Below, piece by piece: positions 14,790 through 23,882 of a stretch of 43,713 nt of DNA. Every line of letters begins with the position of its first letter. Positions within the stretch are counted from its first letter, which is position 1. The DNA comes from Chlamydiales bacterium (GTDB lineage Bacteria; Chlamydiota; Chlamydiia; Chlamydiales; Criblamydiaceae). The translations under genes were made by a program, and so were the position numbers. Below the pieces are notes generated by a model that was given only the letters and a program-made list of their open reading frames with translations, searched no databases and was not told the DNA's origin. The stretch covers positions 1 through 43,713 of the forward strand of contig JACKPN010000013.1 of assembly GCA_024233575.1 (NCBI GenBank), read 5' to 3'.

Positions 14790-15796
14790 GCGCCATCCGC
14801 ACTCTTTATGCAGCGCTCATCATATTCCTTACGATTACCGGAGCGTTAACGTTATATCTCGGCGATGCTGATTGGAACTCCATTGTTGCCAATACGATCG
14901 CACGTTTGCATGGTCAACCCGCTACTTGGAATCCCCTTCTCGACGAAAGACTGCCACGCCTAATCGTCATTTGGTGTTCGGGGGCTTCTCTTGCCGTTGC
15001 CGGAGCCGTCATGCAATCTCTCTTTCATAACCCACTCGCCTCCCCTTCCGTGCTTGGTGTTTCCTGCGGTGGCAGCCTCTCTGTAATCCTCGTTTTCCTT
15101 TTCGGCTTGCAGCTCGAATATCCATACGCCATTCCTATCGCAGCTGTCGGCGGCGCCTTAGGCACACTTCTATTTGTCTATGCACTCTCTTCTTTCTCAA
15201 ACGTTCCGATCATGTCAAACTTGATATTAACAGGTATTGCCGTCTCTACTCTGCTCATCGCTATTCAAAGCGTGATTCTTTACGCTATCCGCGATCAATG
15301 GCAGCTGATTCAGACTTTAACTGAGTGGGAGGCAGGATCGACACTGGACCGCGGCTGGAAGCACGTGCATATGCAGCTCCCTCTGACATTGATCGGTCTT
15401 ACAGTAGCTTGGAGTTACCGCCATGAGATCGATATCATGGCGCTTGGACAGGACGAAGCGCGGAGCCTAGGCGTAGAAGTTGAACAGGTACGTTGGCGCT
15501 TATTTCTATCTGTCGCATTACTCACAGGAGGCACCCTTGCCTCCATCGGCGTCATTGCTTTTTTCGGTCTTGTTCTTCCTCATCTTCTCCGCAACCTAGT
15601 AGGACCTAACAACAGTCTTATCATTCCTTTATGCATGCTTGCAGGAAGCGCTACACTGGCTGCTCTCGACCTTCTTCTACGATATTTTCAGGTGCAGATA
15701 TTTTCGATAGGAAACATTTCCGCGGTGATTGGCGGTCTTTTTTTTCTGTCGCTGCTTTTTTTCCGGCAATCCCGATGGCGGAGGCAGCCGGTATGA
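14786..15796 (+). CDS. ABC transporter permease, FecCD/BtuC family
   Basis: 336 aa with about ten hydrophobic segments, the normal length for FecCD permeases of iron-siderophore, haem or cobalamin importers. Diagnostic stretches: RLPRLIVIWCSGASLAVAGA (first conserved helix), MQSLFHNPLASPSVLGVSCGG, and GVIAFFGLVLPHLLRNLVGPNN near the C-terminus, which matches the family signature 'GxIxFVGLxxPHxxR' that contacts the ATPase. The start codon overlaps the preceding stop (ATGA) and its own stop overlaps the ATPase start, so the three genes are translationally coupled. The exact metal or ligand is not determined. Confidence 0.93.
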   Translation: MSAIRTLYAALIIFLTITGALTLYLGDADWNSIVANTIARLHGQPATWNPLLDERLPRLIVIWCSGASLAVAGAVMQSLFHNPLASPSVLGVSCGGSLSVILVFLFGLQLEYPYAIPIAAVGGALGTLLFVYALSSFSNVPIMSNLILTGIAVSTLLIAIQSVILYAIRDQWQLIQTLTEWEAGSTLDRGWKHVHMQLPLTLIGLTVAWSYRHEIDIMALGQDEARSLGVEVEQVRWRLFLSVALLTGGTLASIGVIAFFGLVLPHLLRNLVGPNNSLIIPLCMLAGSATLAALDLLLRYFQVQIFSIGNISAVIGGLFFLSLLFFRQSRWRRQPV

Positions 15797-16515
15797 ATAT
15801 TTTGGAAACCGAAGAGCTCTGTTGCTTTTCTCAACGACATACCCTGCTGCAAAATGTCACTGTAGGGTTTGAGGAAGGAAAGCTATATGGTCTTCTTGGT
15901 CCTAACGGATCGGGAAAAACCACCTTGCTACGGTTGCTTTCACGGATATGGTCCCCTACTTCAGGACGCATACTTTTAGGGGGAAAAGAGCTCGGAAGCT
16001 ATTCACGGCAGCAGTTGAGTCGGATAATTTCTTACGTCCCCCAAAACCACCGGCTTGCCTTCGATTATCGCGTCGAGGAGATCGTCCAGATGGGGCGCTA
16101 TTGTCATGGCGGGTACTCATCCGGCGCTGATGTTAGGAAGGCGATGTCTGCTACAGACGTCCTCCACTTGCGGGACCACCCTGTTACGGCAATCTCTAGC
16201 GGGGAAGCGCAACGAGTGCTCATTGCTCGCGCGCTTGCTACGGAGTCAAAGGTTATCTTATTAGATGAGCCCACAAATAACCTCGATATTAAGCATGCCG
16301 AACGCATTTGGGAAATTTTGGCAGAGTTAAAACGGCAAGGCAAGTTAGTTATTATCGCTAATCATGACCTCAGCCGCAGCCGTCAGCGGTGTGATTCGGT
16401 TGTACTTCTTCGTAAGAGCAGATGCGTTGGCAGCGGCATACCTGACAAGGTCTTAACAAACGAAATCATTGAAGGCGTCTTCGAAATAACTACAGCCCTA
16501 AACATGTCATACTAG
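15793..16515 (+). CDS. ABC transporter ATP-binding protein, FecE type
   Basis: 240 aa from ATG 15793, which overlaps the permease stop (ATGA); a longer reading from 15631 lies inside the permease gene and was rejected. Walker A GPNGSGKTT (about residues 35-43), Q-loop SYVPQNHRLAF, signature ISSGEAQRV (a variant of LSGGQ with Ser for the first Gly), Walker B VILLDEPT and the H-loop histidine in NHD are all present in order. It energises the importer from the cytoplasm. The C-terminal part lists GSGIPDKVLTNEIIEGVF, as in FecE/FhuC proteins. Confidence 0.94.
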   Translation: MNILETEELCCFSQRHTLLQNVTVGFEEGKLYGLLGPNGSGKTTLLRLLSRIWSPTSGRILLGGKELGSYSRQQLSRIISYVPQNHRLAFDYRVEEIVQMGRYCHGGYSSGADVRKAMSATDVLHLRDHPVTAISSGEAQRVLIARALATESKVILLDEPTNNLDIKHAERIWEILAELKRQGKLVIIANHDLSRSRQRCDSVVLLRKSRCVGSGIPDKVLTNEIIEGVFEITTALNMSY

Positions 16516-16524
16516 ACAAGATCG

Positions 16525-16863
16525 TTAATCCGTTTTGCCATCTAGGACTTGCATGATTATACCTTGCAGCTCTTCTTGCAGAACATCAATCTCATCAAAT
16601 GCTTCTTCGGACCCAAGAGCAAAAGCACAATCATTAAGAGAATCGACCAAAGCAATTTCAATTTTATGATAATCGTTCGTATTTTGCCATATAGATCCCG
16701 AAATTCCGCTAATTTTTTCGTTCAAATTACCCAATTTCCCAATTTTTTTATGCGTATTAATTTCATTGCTTCGTTCATTTCTAAGCTTTTCAATTTCTTT
16801 AGCAATACCTTTCAGCTGCTCAATCGTAGGCTGTACGTCAATACCGGCAATTATTCTAGTCAT
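16525..16863 (-). CDS. Small hypothetical protein (downstream partner of an overlapping pair)
   Basis: 112 aa. It is AT-rich and predicted mostly helical, with a heptad-like charged segment (about residues 15-45, EQLKGIAKEIEKLRNERSNEI) and an acidic C-terminal helix. There is no signal peptide and no motif I recognise. Its ATG overlaps the end of the upstream small gene by 8 bases, so translation is probably coupled. The AAAATAATG context gives the site GGAG about 7 bases upstream. It could be a secretion-chaperone, effector or antitoxin-like protein; none of these can be shown. Confidence 0.65.
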   Translation of the reverse strand: MTRIIAGIDVQPTIEQLKGIAKEIEKLRNERSNEINTHKKIGKLGNLNEKISGISGSIWQNTNDYHKIEIALVDSLNDCAFALGSEEAFDEIDVLQEELQGIIMQVLDGKTD

Positions 16864-17146
16864 TATTTTCTCCTATTGTGAATATTATTTTTGTAATCTG
16901 ATCAAGTTGCTCTAATTTTTCAGGATTAGAGGGATTGACGGAGGCTATGAAGTCATCTAGAAGCTTATTACTCGCAAGAATAAACTCACTTAGTTTTTTC
17001 TTTGCAAGTGCTGTCAAATCACTTAGCTCTTCCTTAGAATAATCGCCCAAAAGCACTTTTCTAAGTATATCTTGACGCTCATTTCCAATATTTTTAACAA
17101 CTTCAATTTGATTTTGAATCACATCACCGTATGTATTTACTAACAT
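16856..17146 (-). CDS. Small hypothetical protein (upstream partner of an overlapping pair)
   Basis: 96 aa, helical and charged (KKKLSEFILASNKLLDDFIAS in the middle), with no signal peptide and no recognised motif. The upstream 55 bases are AT-rich with no strong ribosome binding site. It overlaps the next gene by 8 bases. The pair is clearly lower in GC than the importer and MFS genes on either side, which suggests separate acquisition. Confidence 0.65.
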   Translation of the reverse strand: MLVNTYGDVIQNQIEVVKNIGNERQDILRKVLLGDYSKEELSDLTALAKKKLSEFILASNKLLDDFIASVNPSNPEKLEQLDQITKIIFTIGENND

Positions 17147-17200
17147 ATTTTTACATAATTTAATTATAAGGTAAAATGATACATAAAAAACTAATTTATT

Positions 17201-18430
17201 TCAATAGTTAGAAATAGTAGAAGGACGATAACTTTTACTATAATGGAACATCATAGCAGCGGAAAGGGCGAATAACGCAACGCCGACAGCCATGACAACG
17301 GGAGCTCCCGTCATCGCGCAGAGGATGCTCCCTAAGGCCGGAGCAAAACAGCCGCGCACCCCAACGGAAGCCACATTGGCAGTGGTATAGAGTGAACTAT
17401 CCTCGTCGCGAGCAAATATCGGTCCGGACATATTCCAGCTAAGCTCGCTCCCCGCCTGCATCGCCCCATAGCAGAGATATGCCGCATAGAGCCACGCCAA
17501 GTCCCACTTGGCAAAAAATAGTAAACAGGGAAAGAGGCAAGCGCACAGGGTCACCCAGCCGGTGAAACGGAAAATATCGACATGGTTGAGCCAACGCGCC
17601 CATAAAGGCGAAGCGATGGCGAAAGAAATACCTTTACACAATGCCAAGGCCGTGGCCAGCTCCATATAGGAAAGCCCTAAGGAATCGACAAAAAACACGG
17701 GCAGCGCAGGCTGCAAAAGCATAAGAGCGCCCCCCATAACCATAAAACCCATCTGATACTGAAGAAAATCAAATCTTTTCTTTAACAATTGCCAAATATT
17801 AATCCAAGGCTGATGAACAGAAAGTTTGTTTGTGTCTGGTGTCGATATGTGCTCGGGAATCTTCAGCCGCAATTGGACTAAGATTGCCAACAAGGAAAAT
17901 AAAGCGGCCAGAGGAAAAATCCATCGCCACGCCTGCATCTGACTATCCAAAAACCAACTAAAAACCAACGGTAGCAAACCGCCACCCAAATACCCGACTG
18001 CGGAACCGTATGCAAACGTCTCTTTACGCTTCGTAGAATCAAGGTTTTGCCTCAAAATCTCCATCCATGCTGGAACAGCGCCGACAGCCATCATCATAAA
18101 TACGCCGGAAGCGAGGATAAAAAACCATGGGCTATCAACAAATGGAACGGCAAAAAATAGAGAGCATCCTATGAGACGGGCAAAGACAATATTAGCAACC
18201 AACCGATCAGGTCGACCATTGACAAGTGCGCTCCAATACATAGAAAAGAACGAAACGATCGGCTTTAGCGCTACAACAAAAGCAAGCTGTATTGGTGTTG
18301 CCCCTAGATCCTTATATAGGATAAACAAGAGCATGTTGTAGATCGCCCATATTGGGGTATCCAATAGCTTCGTGGCCAAATATGCCTGTTGTGTGGTCTG
18401 CTCTTCCTTAGACATGGGAGCATTGTACAT
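17201..18430 (-). CDS. Major facilitator superfamily transporter
   Basis: 409 aa from ATG 18430 (MYNAPMSKEE); alternative starts are TTG 18454 and ATG 18415, and an AGG thirteen bases before 18430 is only a weak guide. About twelve hydrophobic segments are visible, split by a polar loop near residue 200 (KIPEHISTPDTNKLSVHQPW), the usual six-plus-six layout. Cytoplasmic loop features include NGRPDRLVANIVFAR after helix 2. The substrate is unknown. The gene follows 27 bases after an envelope hypothetical on the same strand, so it may be co-transcribed with both proteins upstream. Confidence 0.85.
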   Translation of the reverse strand: MYNAPMSKEEQTTQQAYLATKLLDTPIWAIYNMLLFILYKDLGATPIQLAFVVALKPIVSFFSMYWSALVNGRPDRLVANIVFARLIGCSLFFAVPFVDSPWFFILASGVFMMMAVGAVPAWMEILRQNLDSTKRKETFAYGSAVGYLGGGLLPLVFSWFLDSQMQAWRWIFPLAALFSLLAILVQLRLKIPEHISTPDTNKLSVHQPWINIWQLLKKRFDFLQYQMGFMVMGGALMLLQPALPVFFVDSLGLSYMELATALALCKGISFAIASPLWARWLNHVDIFRFTGWVTLCACLFPCLLFFAKWDLAWLYAAYLCYGAMQAGSELSWNMSGPIFARDEDSSLYTTANVASVGVRGCFAPALGSILCAMTGAPVVMAVGVALFALSAAMMFHYSKSYRPSTISNY

Positions 18431-18457
18431 GCTTTTTTGATACCTGTCCACCAAGCT

Positions 18458-19042
18458 CTACTGCGTCTTCTGGCGCAGTTTCAACAGCTCGAAATAATGA
18501 TATTGGTCTGTAAACATCTTGGAGATTTCAGCAATCGCATTTGTTAAATTATTTTTGAAATCCTTTTCAGAAGAGATGTTAATACTCTGCCGCTCCCAGG
18601 TGATCGCCTGAAAATGGATGCTCTCATCTAATACAACACGCGCAAGCTTAACCTCTTCGAACAACCTGCCCTCGACCACATAAGCGTAGCCTTCCGGGAT
18701 GCTGTAGACCATGATAAACATGTTAAAATAAGGTAGAGGGACATTGTTGCTATCAGGATTTGTGACTAGTTTGGCATCCTCAAACACCTTTTCAACGTTC
18801 TTCTTGATCTCATCTTGCGTCAGAGGCAGCTGGACGTGATCGCCAAGCAAAAGATCAACGTTCACATTGATCTCATTCGAAAGGTTGAACAGGTGATCAC
18901 TGCCAACCCATTGGCCGTTTTCGTAGGTAGCGACGCCGGGACTGGTAAAAGGGCCTTCACTACTCTCATTGTCATCTTCAGCCGAAAGCGAACAGGTCAT
19001 GATCAAAAAAAGCATTGTTAACAGTCTTAAGCGCATAGACAC
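18458..19042 (-). CDS. Secreted hypothetical protein
   Basis: 194 aa; starts at 19042 (MSMRL) and 19036 (MRLRL) are both possible. Residues 1-22 form a signal peptide (RLRLLTMLFLIMTCSLSA). Cleavage after SLSA is the natural reading; the cysteine in IMTC could instead be a lipidation site, but threonine before it is unusual. The mature part is an acidic alpha/beta protein without a motif I recognise. It ends one base before, and is directly downstream of, another envelope hypothetical, so the two are probably one unit. Confidence 0.72.
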   Translation of the reverse strand: MSMRLRLLTMLFLIMTCSLSAEDDNESSEGPFTSPGVATYENGQWVGSDHLFNLSNEINVNVDLLLGDHVQLPLTQDEIKKNVEKVFEDAKLVTNPDSNNVPLPYFNMFIMVYSIPEGYAYVVEGRLFEEVKLARVVLDESIHFQAITWERQSINISSEKDFKNNLTNAIAEISKMFTDQYHYFELLKLRQKTQ

Positions 19043-19642
19043 CTATTTTTTTATGTTGTCATTCTTAGCAAAGAAAGAATCGGCAAACTTTTCAAACTTC
19101 GCTTCATCATTATATTTTGTTGCGCCGATGCTGCTGACAGTGTAAAGCTTTTTATTCTTTGAGAATGTGACTCCATAAATCACAGTGTCTTCGTTGCCAT
19201 TGATCTGAAAGTTCACAGCCGGGCCTCCGTGAAATGTTGTCGACTCCATCGATACTAGCTCGTTGGTAGGCTTGCTCGCCACCATCTCTTTTACAACATC
19301 GTGAAGAAGATCTTCATTATCCGTCGGGTCGATCTCTGAGGGAAAAGTAATCTCCGTCACCATGTAGACTGTGCCTTCTAGATCCTTAGAGGCATAGATA
19401 CTGTAATGCCTGATCTGATTAGTTACACGATCTGTGATCGTCTGCGAAACGTGTTCCGGCGGGGAGGGCAGATTCACCTTGAACATTTCATCAACATCTT
19501 CATATTCCGTCCAATTCGCGACATCCGCCGGATCTCCAGCGCTGCTTCCAGAGAGCAACTTGAAATCAGCCATATTTGAAATAAGAAACAATCCTCCAAT
19601 GCAAGCGATCACCACGATCGCCGCCAACAATGCCCGAGACAT
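19043..19642 (-). CDS. Membrane-anchored hypothetical protein
   Basis: 199 aa from ATG 19642, which has a good AAGGGG site six bases upstream; the longer reading from 19666 lacks one. A single transmembrane segment spans about residues 3-22 (LLAAIVVIACIGGLFLI), followed by a soluble domain that reads as a beta-rich fold (FKVNLPSPPEHVSQTI, YSIYASKDLEGTVYMVTEI, YGVTFSKNKKLYTVSS). The pattern of a short anchored lipoprotein-like domain with a C-terminal FEKFADSF recalls PsbP/DUF1795-like proteins, but weakly. Function is unknown; it would face the periplasm. Confidence 0.72.
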   Translation of the reverse strand: MSRALLAAIVVIACIGGLFLISNMADFKLLSGSSAGDPADVANWTEYEDVDEMFKVNLPSPPEHVSQTITDRVTNQIRHYSIYASKDLEGTVYMVTEITFPSEIDPTDNEDLLHDVVKEMVASKPTNELVSMESTTFHGGPAVNFQINGNEDTVIYGVTFSKNKKLYTVSSIGATKYNDEAKFEKFADSFFAKNDNIKK

Positions 19643-19782
19643 AGCTACCCCTTCAGTTGAATCCAATAATCCACTTATAGATAATGGATGAAAAAGTCAC
19701 AAGGGCGTTTGTCTTTACCTTGACGAAAAGCGAAGCCTAACGTTTACTAACGTGAAGTATATAGGATTCCAGGACAGGATGT

Positions 19783-21408
19783 ATGACGCGCAAGTTGTTT
19801 ATTCTATTCATTTTATTGACGTCTATCATCACGTTATGCCCTTCATGCGCTGATCGGGGCAATATCCCAATCTCCCGACGAGAGTTCGAAAGCACCGGCA
19901 CTTTACGCCTAGCTATCCCCAATACACCGGAATCCTTGGACCCACGACATGTCCGCGTTAACTCAACTGTCACTGTGATGCATCTTCTATATGAAGGGCT
20001 GATGCGCTTAGACTACCATGACAAGTTAAATTACGGTGTTGCGGAACATGTCGACGTCTCCGATGACCGCACAACTTACACCTTCCGGCTCCGTAATGCA
20101 TATTGGTCTAACGGCGATCCCTTGACCGCCGAAGATTTTGTCCGCAGCTGGAAAGAAGCAATCGTTTCCGCTTCCGCACAACCTGCAACATTCTATTTTG
20201 ATGTCATTAAAGGTGCGAAGGAGCATAGGAAAAATAAAACGAGTGGCACCTCATTAGGTCTCACAGCTGTCGATCCGCATACGTTGAAAGTGGAACTGGA
20301 ACAGCCTGTCCCTTTCTTCACAAAACTGATTGCTTCCCATTACTTCTTTCCCGTCCATCGTACAACAACGCCCCTGACAATCGATGTGATTGGCAACGGA
20401 CCATTTCAGCTGCAGGATTGGGATGATCAAGACATGCTAACTTTTGTTCCAAATGCAAACTACTGGGACCGTGAAAATGTGCAACTTGGTGCGCTTACAT
20501 TGTCCACCATGGATAATGAGACTGCTGTGAAAGATTTTCTGTTCGGCAAGCTTGATTGGGCAGGTTCGCCAACGGGAATGATCTCACCCGATCAAGTCAA
20601 AACATTGAAAGGGCAAAAGCTGATCACCCTCTACCCTGCATCAGCTGTTCATCTGTTGCGGTTCAATACTGCAGCTCATCCCTTCGACCAGGAAAAAATG
20701 CGACGTGCTTTCGGTTTAGCAATCGACCGCAAGCGATTGATCTTCGAGGTATTTAAAGGAGAATCAACACCCGCATTAGGTCTGGTGCCGCCGAACTACC
20801 GCCTGCAGCCGGCGCCTTATTATGCCGATGGTGATTTAACAATGGCCTGGGAGTTGTTTCAGTCGGCCATCACCGATATGGGCATCGATAAGGAAGATCT
20901 TCCGGAAATCGCTATTTGTTATATGGACACTCCTATCCATCGGCAAGTGGCAGAAAACATTCGATCGCAATGGGAAAATGCTTTCGAGATCCCGATCTCC
21001 CTCCACCCCTGCACACAATATCCCTACTTTAAGAACTTATCGGAAGGCAAGTTTGGTGTCAGTTTAGGGTCATGGTATGCGGATACTCAGGATCCGGTTG
21101 ATTTCCTGGATCTCTTTCAATTTAAAGACAATCCGATGAACGGTACTTCGTGGGAGGATCAGCAGTATCAGCAGTTGTTATCAGACGCACAAAAAGCTCG
21201 TTCCGTCGAAGAACGAAACGCTGCGCTCTCAAAAGCGGAACAGCGACTGATGACTGCTATGCCAGTCGTCCCTTTATACCACCCTTATTTTTTCTCAATG
21301 AAAAAAAATAACGTCCTAGGTGTCTATTTTTCCGATCTTGGCTATCTTGATTTTAAGTATGCTTTCATCGATGACGATGATATCGATGAGCTGATCTCAG
21401 CAGACTGA
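19783..21408 (+). CDS. oppA: Oligopeptide ABC transporter substrate-binding lipoprotein (OppA family)
   Basis: 541 aa. Signal peptide 1-22 ends in the lipobox-like ITLCPSC, giving a lipoprotein with Cys22. The mature chain shows the SBP_bac_5 pattern: TLRLAIPNTPESLDPRHVRVNSTVTVMHLLYEGLMRLD, YTFRLRNAYWSNGDPLTAEDFVRSWK, then FNTAAHPFDQEKMRRAFGLAIDRKRL. It binds peptides in the periplasm for import. Permease and ATPase genes are not next to it; several orphan oppA copies are usual in Chlamydiae. The gene stands alone on the plus strand, with 116 bases upstream free of genes, and its last 12 bases overlap the convergent phosphofructokinase gene. Confidence 0.93.
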   Translation: MTRKLFILFILLTSIITLCPSCADRGNIPISRREFESTGTLRLAIPNTPESLDPRHVRVNSTVTVMHLLYEGLMRLDYHDKLNYGVAEHVDVSDDRTTYTFRLRNAYWSNGDPLTAEDFVRSWKEAIVSASAQPATFYFDVIKGAKEHRKNKTSGTSLGLTAVDPHTLKVELEQPVPFFTKLIASHYFFPVHRTTTPLTIDVIGNGPFQLQDWDDQDMLTFVPNANYWDRENVQLGALTLSTMDNETAVKDFLFGKLDWAGSPTGMISPDQVKTLKGQKLITLYPASAVHLLRFNTAAHPFDQEKMRRAFGLAIDRKRLIFEVFKGESTPALGLVPPNYRLQPAPYYADGDLTMAWELFQSAITDMGIDKEDLPEIAICYMDTPIHRQVAENIRSQWENAFEIPISLHPCTQYPYFKNLSEGKFGVSLGSWYADTQDPVDFLDLFQFKDNPMNGTSWEDQQYQQLLSDAQKARSVEERNAALSKAEQRLMTAMPVVPLYHPYFFSMKKNNVLGVYFSDLGYLDFKYAFIDDDDIDELISAD

Positions 21409-23055
21409 GCCAGCCATTCGCTCTTCTCTTAATGTCACTGTCGTTGCTTCCGTGATCTCATAAGGACCAAAAAACTGAATTGGCCCGGGGTAGAGATAAT
21501 TGTCTTCCAACTTCCAGACATCACGATTTTCTTTAAAAACCTGAAAAGGACGACCTTTCAAGTCGACAAGGGCTTTTTCGATCACGGGCACCTGTTCGCC
21601 ATGACGCTCTTCAAAAGTGAGCATAGTGGTAATTGGGATCCCCCCTGCCGTCCATTCTTTGCATGGCAGGGTTAGGTTTTGTACGCTGGCCATATACCCC
21701 GTAACTCCTGCGTCGATCAGAAGTGCTGCTACATGTCCCAGAGCATAACAGTAGGTGCTATCGAAAAGCGAAGGATAGCAAGAGCGCCCTTCATAACCTA
21801 GGAAAAGGGGCTGAACACTGAACTTACCGGTATATTTTTTGTCCGCTTTTCGACGGTCAAGCTCCTCTTTAACCATTTGAATGAAGAGACGTTCCGTCTC
21901 AATCTTTGCCACCTGCACATTGCCGTGAGGATCGCGGTCCATCAGCAGCTGCATCCGAATGTCCATCGGCATGCTAAGAAAGCATAATGACGATTCCTTA
22001 CTAAGGTGTCCGGAAACATAATCGGACTTCTCCCTACGAGAATCCAGATGTTCTATTGTCTTTTGATGCATATTTCCAGGGAGCAGCAGTAAGTTAAGCT
22101 CACGGATCAGCTTTCTCACCTCCGGGATAAACTCGATTGTCCCTTCAGGAATCAAGACAGCGCCAAAATTCTTATTCTGTAACGCCCGTGCGCAGATCAT
22201 ATCGCAGATATCATCAGTGAGCTTTCTCAAAGTTAGGCCACGCTCGGCGACCTCTTCACCGATAATCGTGTAGTTAGCGTGGGTCTGTAGGGCACACTCA
22301 AGGGCGATATGCGATGCGGAACGCCCCATTAATTTAATGAAAAAATAGTATTTTCCTGCAGACAACGCATCGCGGAGAATGTTACCGATCGTATGGGAGT
22401 AGGTCTTCGTCGCCGTGTCGAAACCGAAAGAGATCTCAATATGTTCATTTTTCAAGTCGCCGTCGATCGTTTTCGGAACTCCAACGACCGAAGTTTCGAT
22501 TCCTTGCTCCCGAATACGTTCTGCAAGGAGCGCAGCGTTCGTATTGGAATCGTCGCCGCCGATAATAACTAAGCCATCCAGATGGTGCTTTTTTATCGTT
22601 TCTAGGGATGCTGCGAACTGTTCTTCTGTAGATATTTTAGTACGGCCGGAACCGATCATGTCAAATCCGCCTTGGTTGCGGTATAGGCTGACAATATCTT
22701 CAGTGAGAATAATTGAATGGTTTTCGATGATGCCGCTAGGACCATTGAGGAATCCGATCAGCTCGCTGTCGGGATGCAGTTTTTTTAATGCATCGTACAG
22801 CCCGACGATGACGTTATGCCCCCCGGCAGCCTGTCCTCCCGAGAGAACGACTCCAACACGATGTGCTTTTTCTTTCCCTTTTCCGCCTTTGGAAAATGTC
22901 AAAAACGGTTGTCCGGTCGTATTGGGAAACAGTTTTTCGATTGCTGTACTGTTTGTGGAAGGCAGGCCAGCCTTAGCCTCCACTTGATGAAGATGTTCTA
23001 AAATTGCAGGTAGGACAGGGTTCTGCTCTTCGCGTAGTTTACCAAATGTATTCAT
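21397..23055 (-). CDS. pfp: Pyrophosphate--fructose-6-phosphate 1-phosphotransferase
   Basis: 552 aa, the long beta-type PPi-dependent phosphofructokinase. It interconverts fructose 6-phosphate and fructose 1,6-bisphosphate with pyrophosphate instead of ATP. GGDDS at residues 166-170 has the Asp that marks PPi use (ATP enzymes have GGDGS), and PKTIDGD at 194-200 is the catalytic motif; GGQAAGGHN lies at 73-81. It overlaps the hydrolase gene by four bases (ATGA). Phosphofructokinase next to a hydrolase is a chlamydial arrangement. PPi use spares ATP in an energy-dependent parasite. Convergent overlap of 12 bases with oppA. Confidence 0.95.
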   Translation of the reverse strand: MNTFGKLREEQNPVLPAILEHLHQVEAKAGLPSTNSTAIEKLFPNTTGQPFLTFSKGGKGKEKAHRVGVVLSGGQAAGGHNVIVGLYDALKKLHPDSELIGFLNGPSGIIENHSIILTEDIVSLYRNQGGFDMIGSGRTKISTEEQFAASLETIKKHHLDGLVIIGGDDSNTNAALLAERIREQGIETSVVGVPKTIDGDLKNEHIEISFGFDTATKTYSHTIGNILRDALSAGKYYFFIKLMGRSASHIALECALQTHANYTIIGEEVAERGLTLRKLTDDICDMICARALQNKNFGAVLIPEGTIEFIPEVRKLIRELNLLLLPGNMHQKTIEHLDSRREKSDYVSGHLSKESSLCFLSMPMDIRMQLLMDRDPHGNVQVAKIETERLFIQMVKEELDRRKADKKYTGKFSVQPLFLGYEGRSCYPSLFDSTYCYALGHVAALLIDAGVTGYMASVQNLTLPCKEWTAGGIPITTMLTFEERHGEQVPVIEKALVDLKGRPFQVFKENRDVWKLEDNYLYPGPIQFFGPYEITEATTVTLREERMAGSVC

Positions 23056-23873
23056 AGTGTGTCCCGGAACCAGTTCACCGTTTCGTTAAATGCTTGTTCT
23101 TTTTCTTCGTAATCGGAAAAATCATGATCGCTCTTGGGAAGGCGGATAAAACGTGTCTCTGCGGGTTGCTTTCCGCGATAGCGCGCATAATCCTCGGCAT
23201 GGCTAATATGCACGCGAGCATCATTCTCACCATGGATATGCAGAAGCGGTATTTTGGCAAGGGAGGGAAAGTCTCCCGCAAGGTCGATGGAAAAGAAAGA
23301 CTCAAAAAAATCAAAGCTCCCCTGCTGTCCATCAACACGCATCATTTCATTGGCGATGTCCTGCGGCACTGATCCCGTCTGGATTAGCTGCCATTGGTCT
23401 TGCCATTGCTTGCCGCTGAACATCGGACACCATAAAGCCATACTTTTAATGCAGTCGGAGTGCAGTGCCGTCACCGCAGCGAGAACACCGCCGAACGAGC
23501 GCCCAAAGATGCCGATTCGTTCTTTGTCGATACCCTCTGCAGATGCGAGGTGATCTAAAGCTGTCCGACAGTCGCTGAACATCCCCGCAAGAGAAATTTC
23601 TTCAAAAGCGCCTTCGCTATCGCCGCATCCACGGCAGTCGAAACGAAAAGAAGCGATTCCCGCTTCTGCCAAGCGTGTCGACAACAGCACATATGCGCGG
23701 CTAGTTCCTGTTTTCACTCCGGCAAGGCCATGGCAGAAAAGAACAACAGGAGCAGATGAGACATTGAGAGGTCGATGAAGTACGCCAAAGATGCGCTGTC
23801 CTTCATTTTCAAGGATGACGCTTTCCCTAGTATCGACTGCCCCTGAGCGGCGTGTGGTGTAGTAGCTAGCCAT
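23052..23873 (-). CDS. Alpha/beta hydrolase
   Basis: 273 aa. The nucleophile elbow is GRSFGG (G-x-S-x-G), the oxyanion region is LFCHGLAG near residue 45, the acid is in HGENDARVHISHAED and the histidine in SDHDFSDYEE. The fold is that of a serine hydrolase acting on esters or thioesters; dienelactone-hydrolase or acyl-peptidase relatives have the same layout. Its natural substrate is unknown. It is translationally coupled to pfp and lies 10 bases after the sdaA stop, forming one minus-strand operon. In Chlamydia genomes a comparable hydrolase lies between two phosphofructokinase genes. Confidence 0.88.
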   Translation of the reverse strand: MASYYTTRRSGAVDTRESVILENEGQRIFGVLHRPLNVSSAPVVLFCHGLAGVKTGTSRAYVLLSTRLAEAGIASFRFDCRGCGDSEGAFEEISLAGMFSDCRTALDHLASAEGIDKERIGIFGRSFGGVLAAVTALHSDCIKSMALWCPMFSGKQWQDQWQLIQTGSVPQDIANEMMRVDGQQGSFDFFESFFSIDLAGDFPSLAKIPLLHIHGENDARVHISHAEDYARYRGKQPAETRFIRLPKSDHDFSDYEEKEQAFNETVNWFRDTL

Positions 23874-23882
23874 AGCTTTAAA

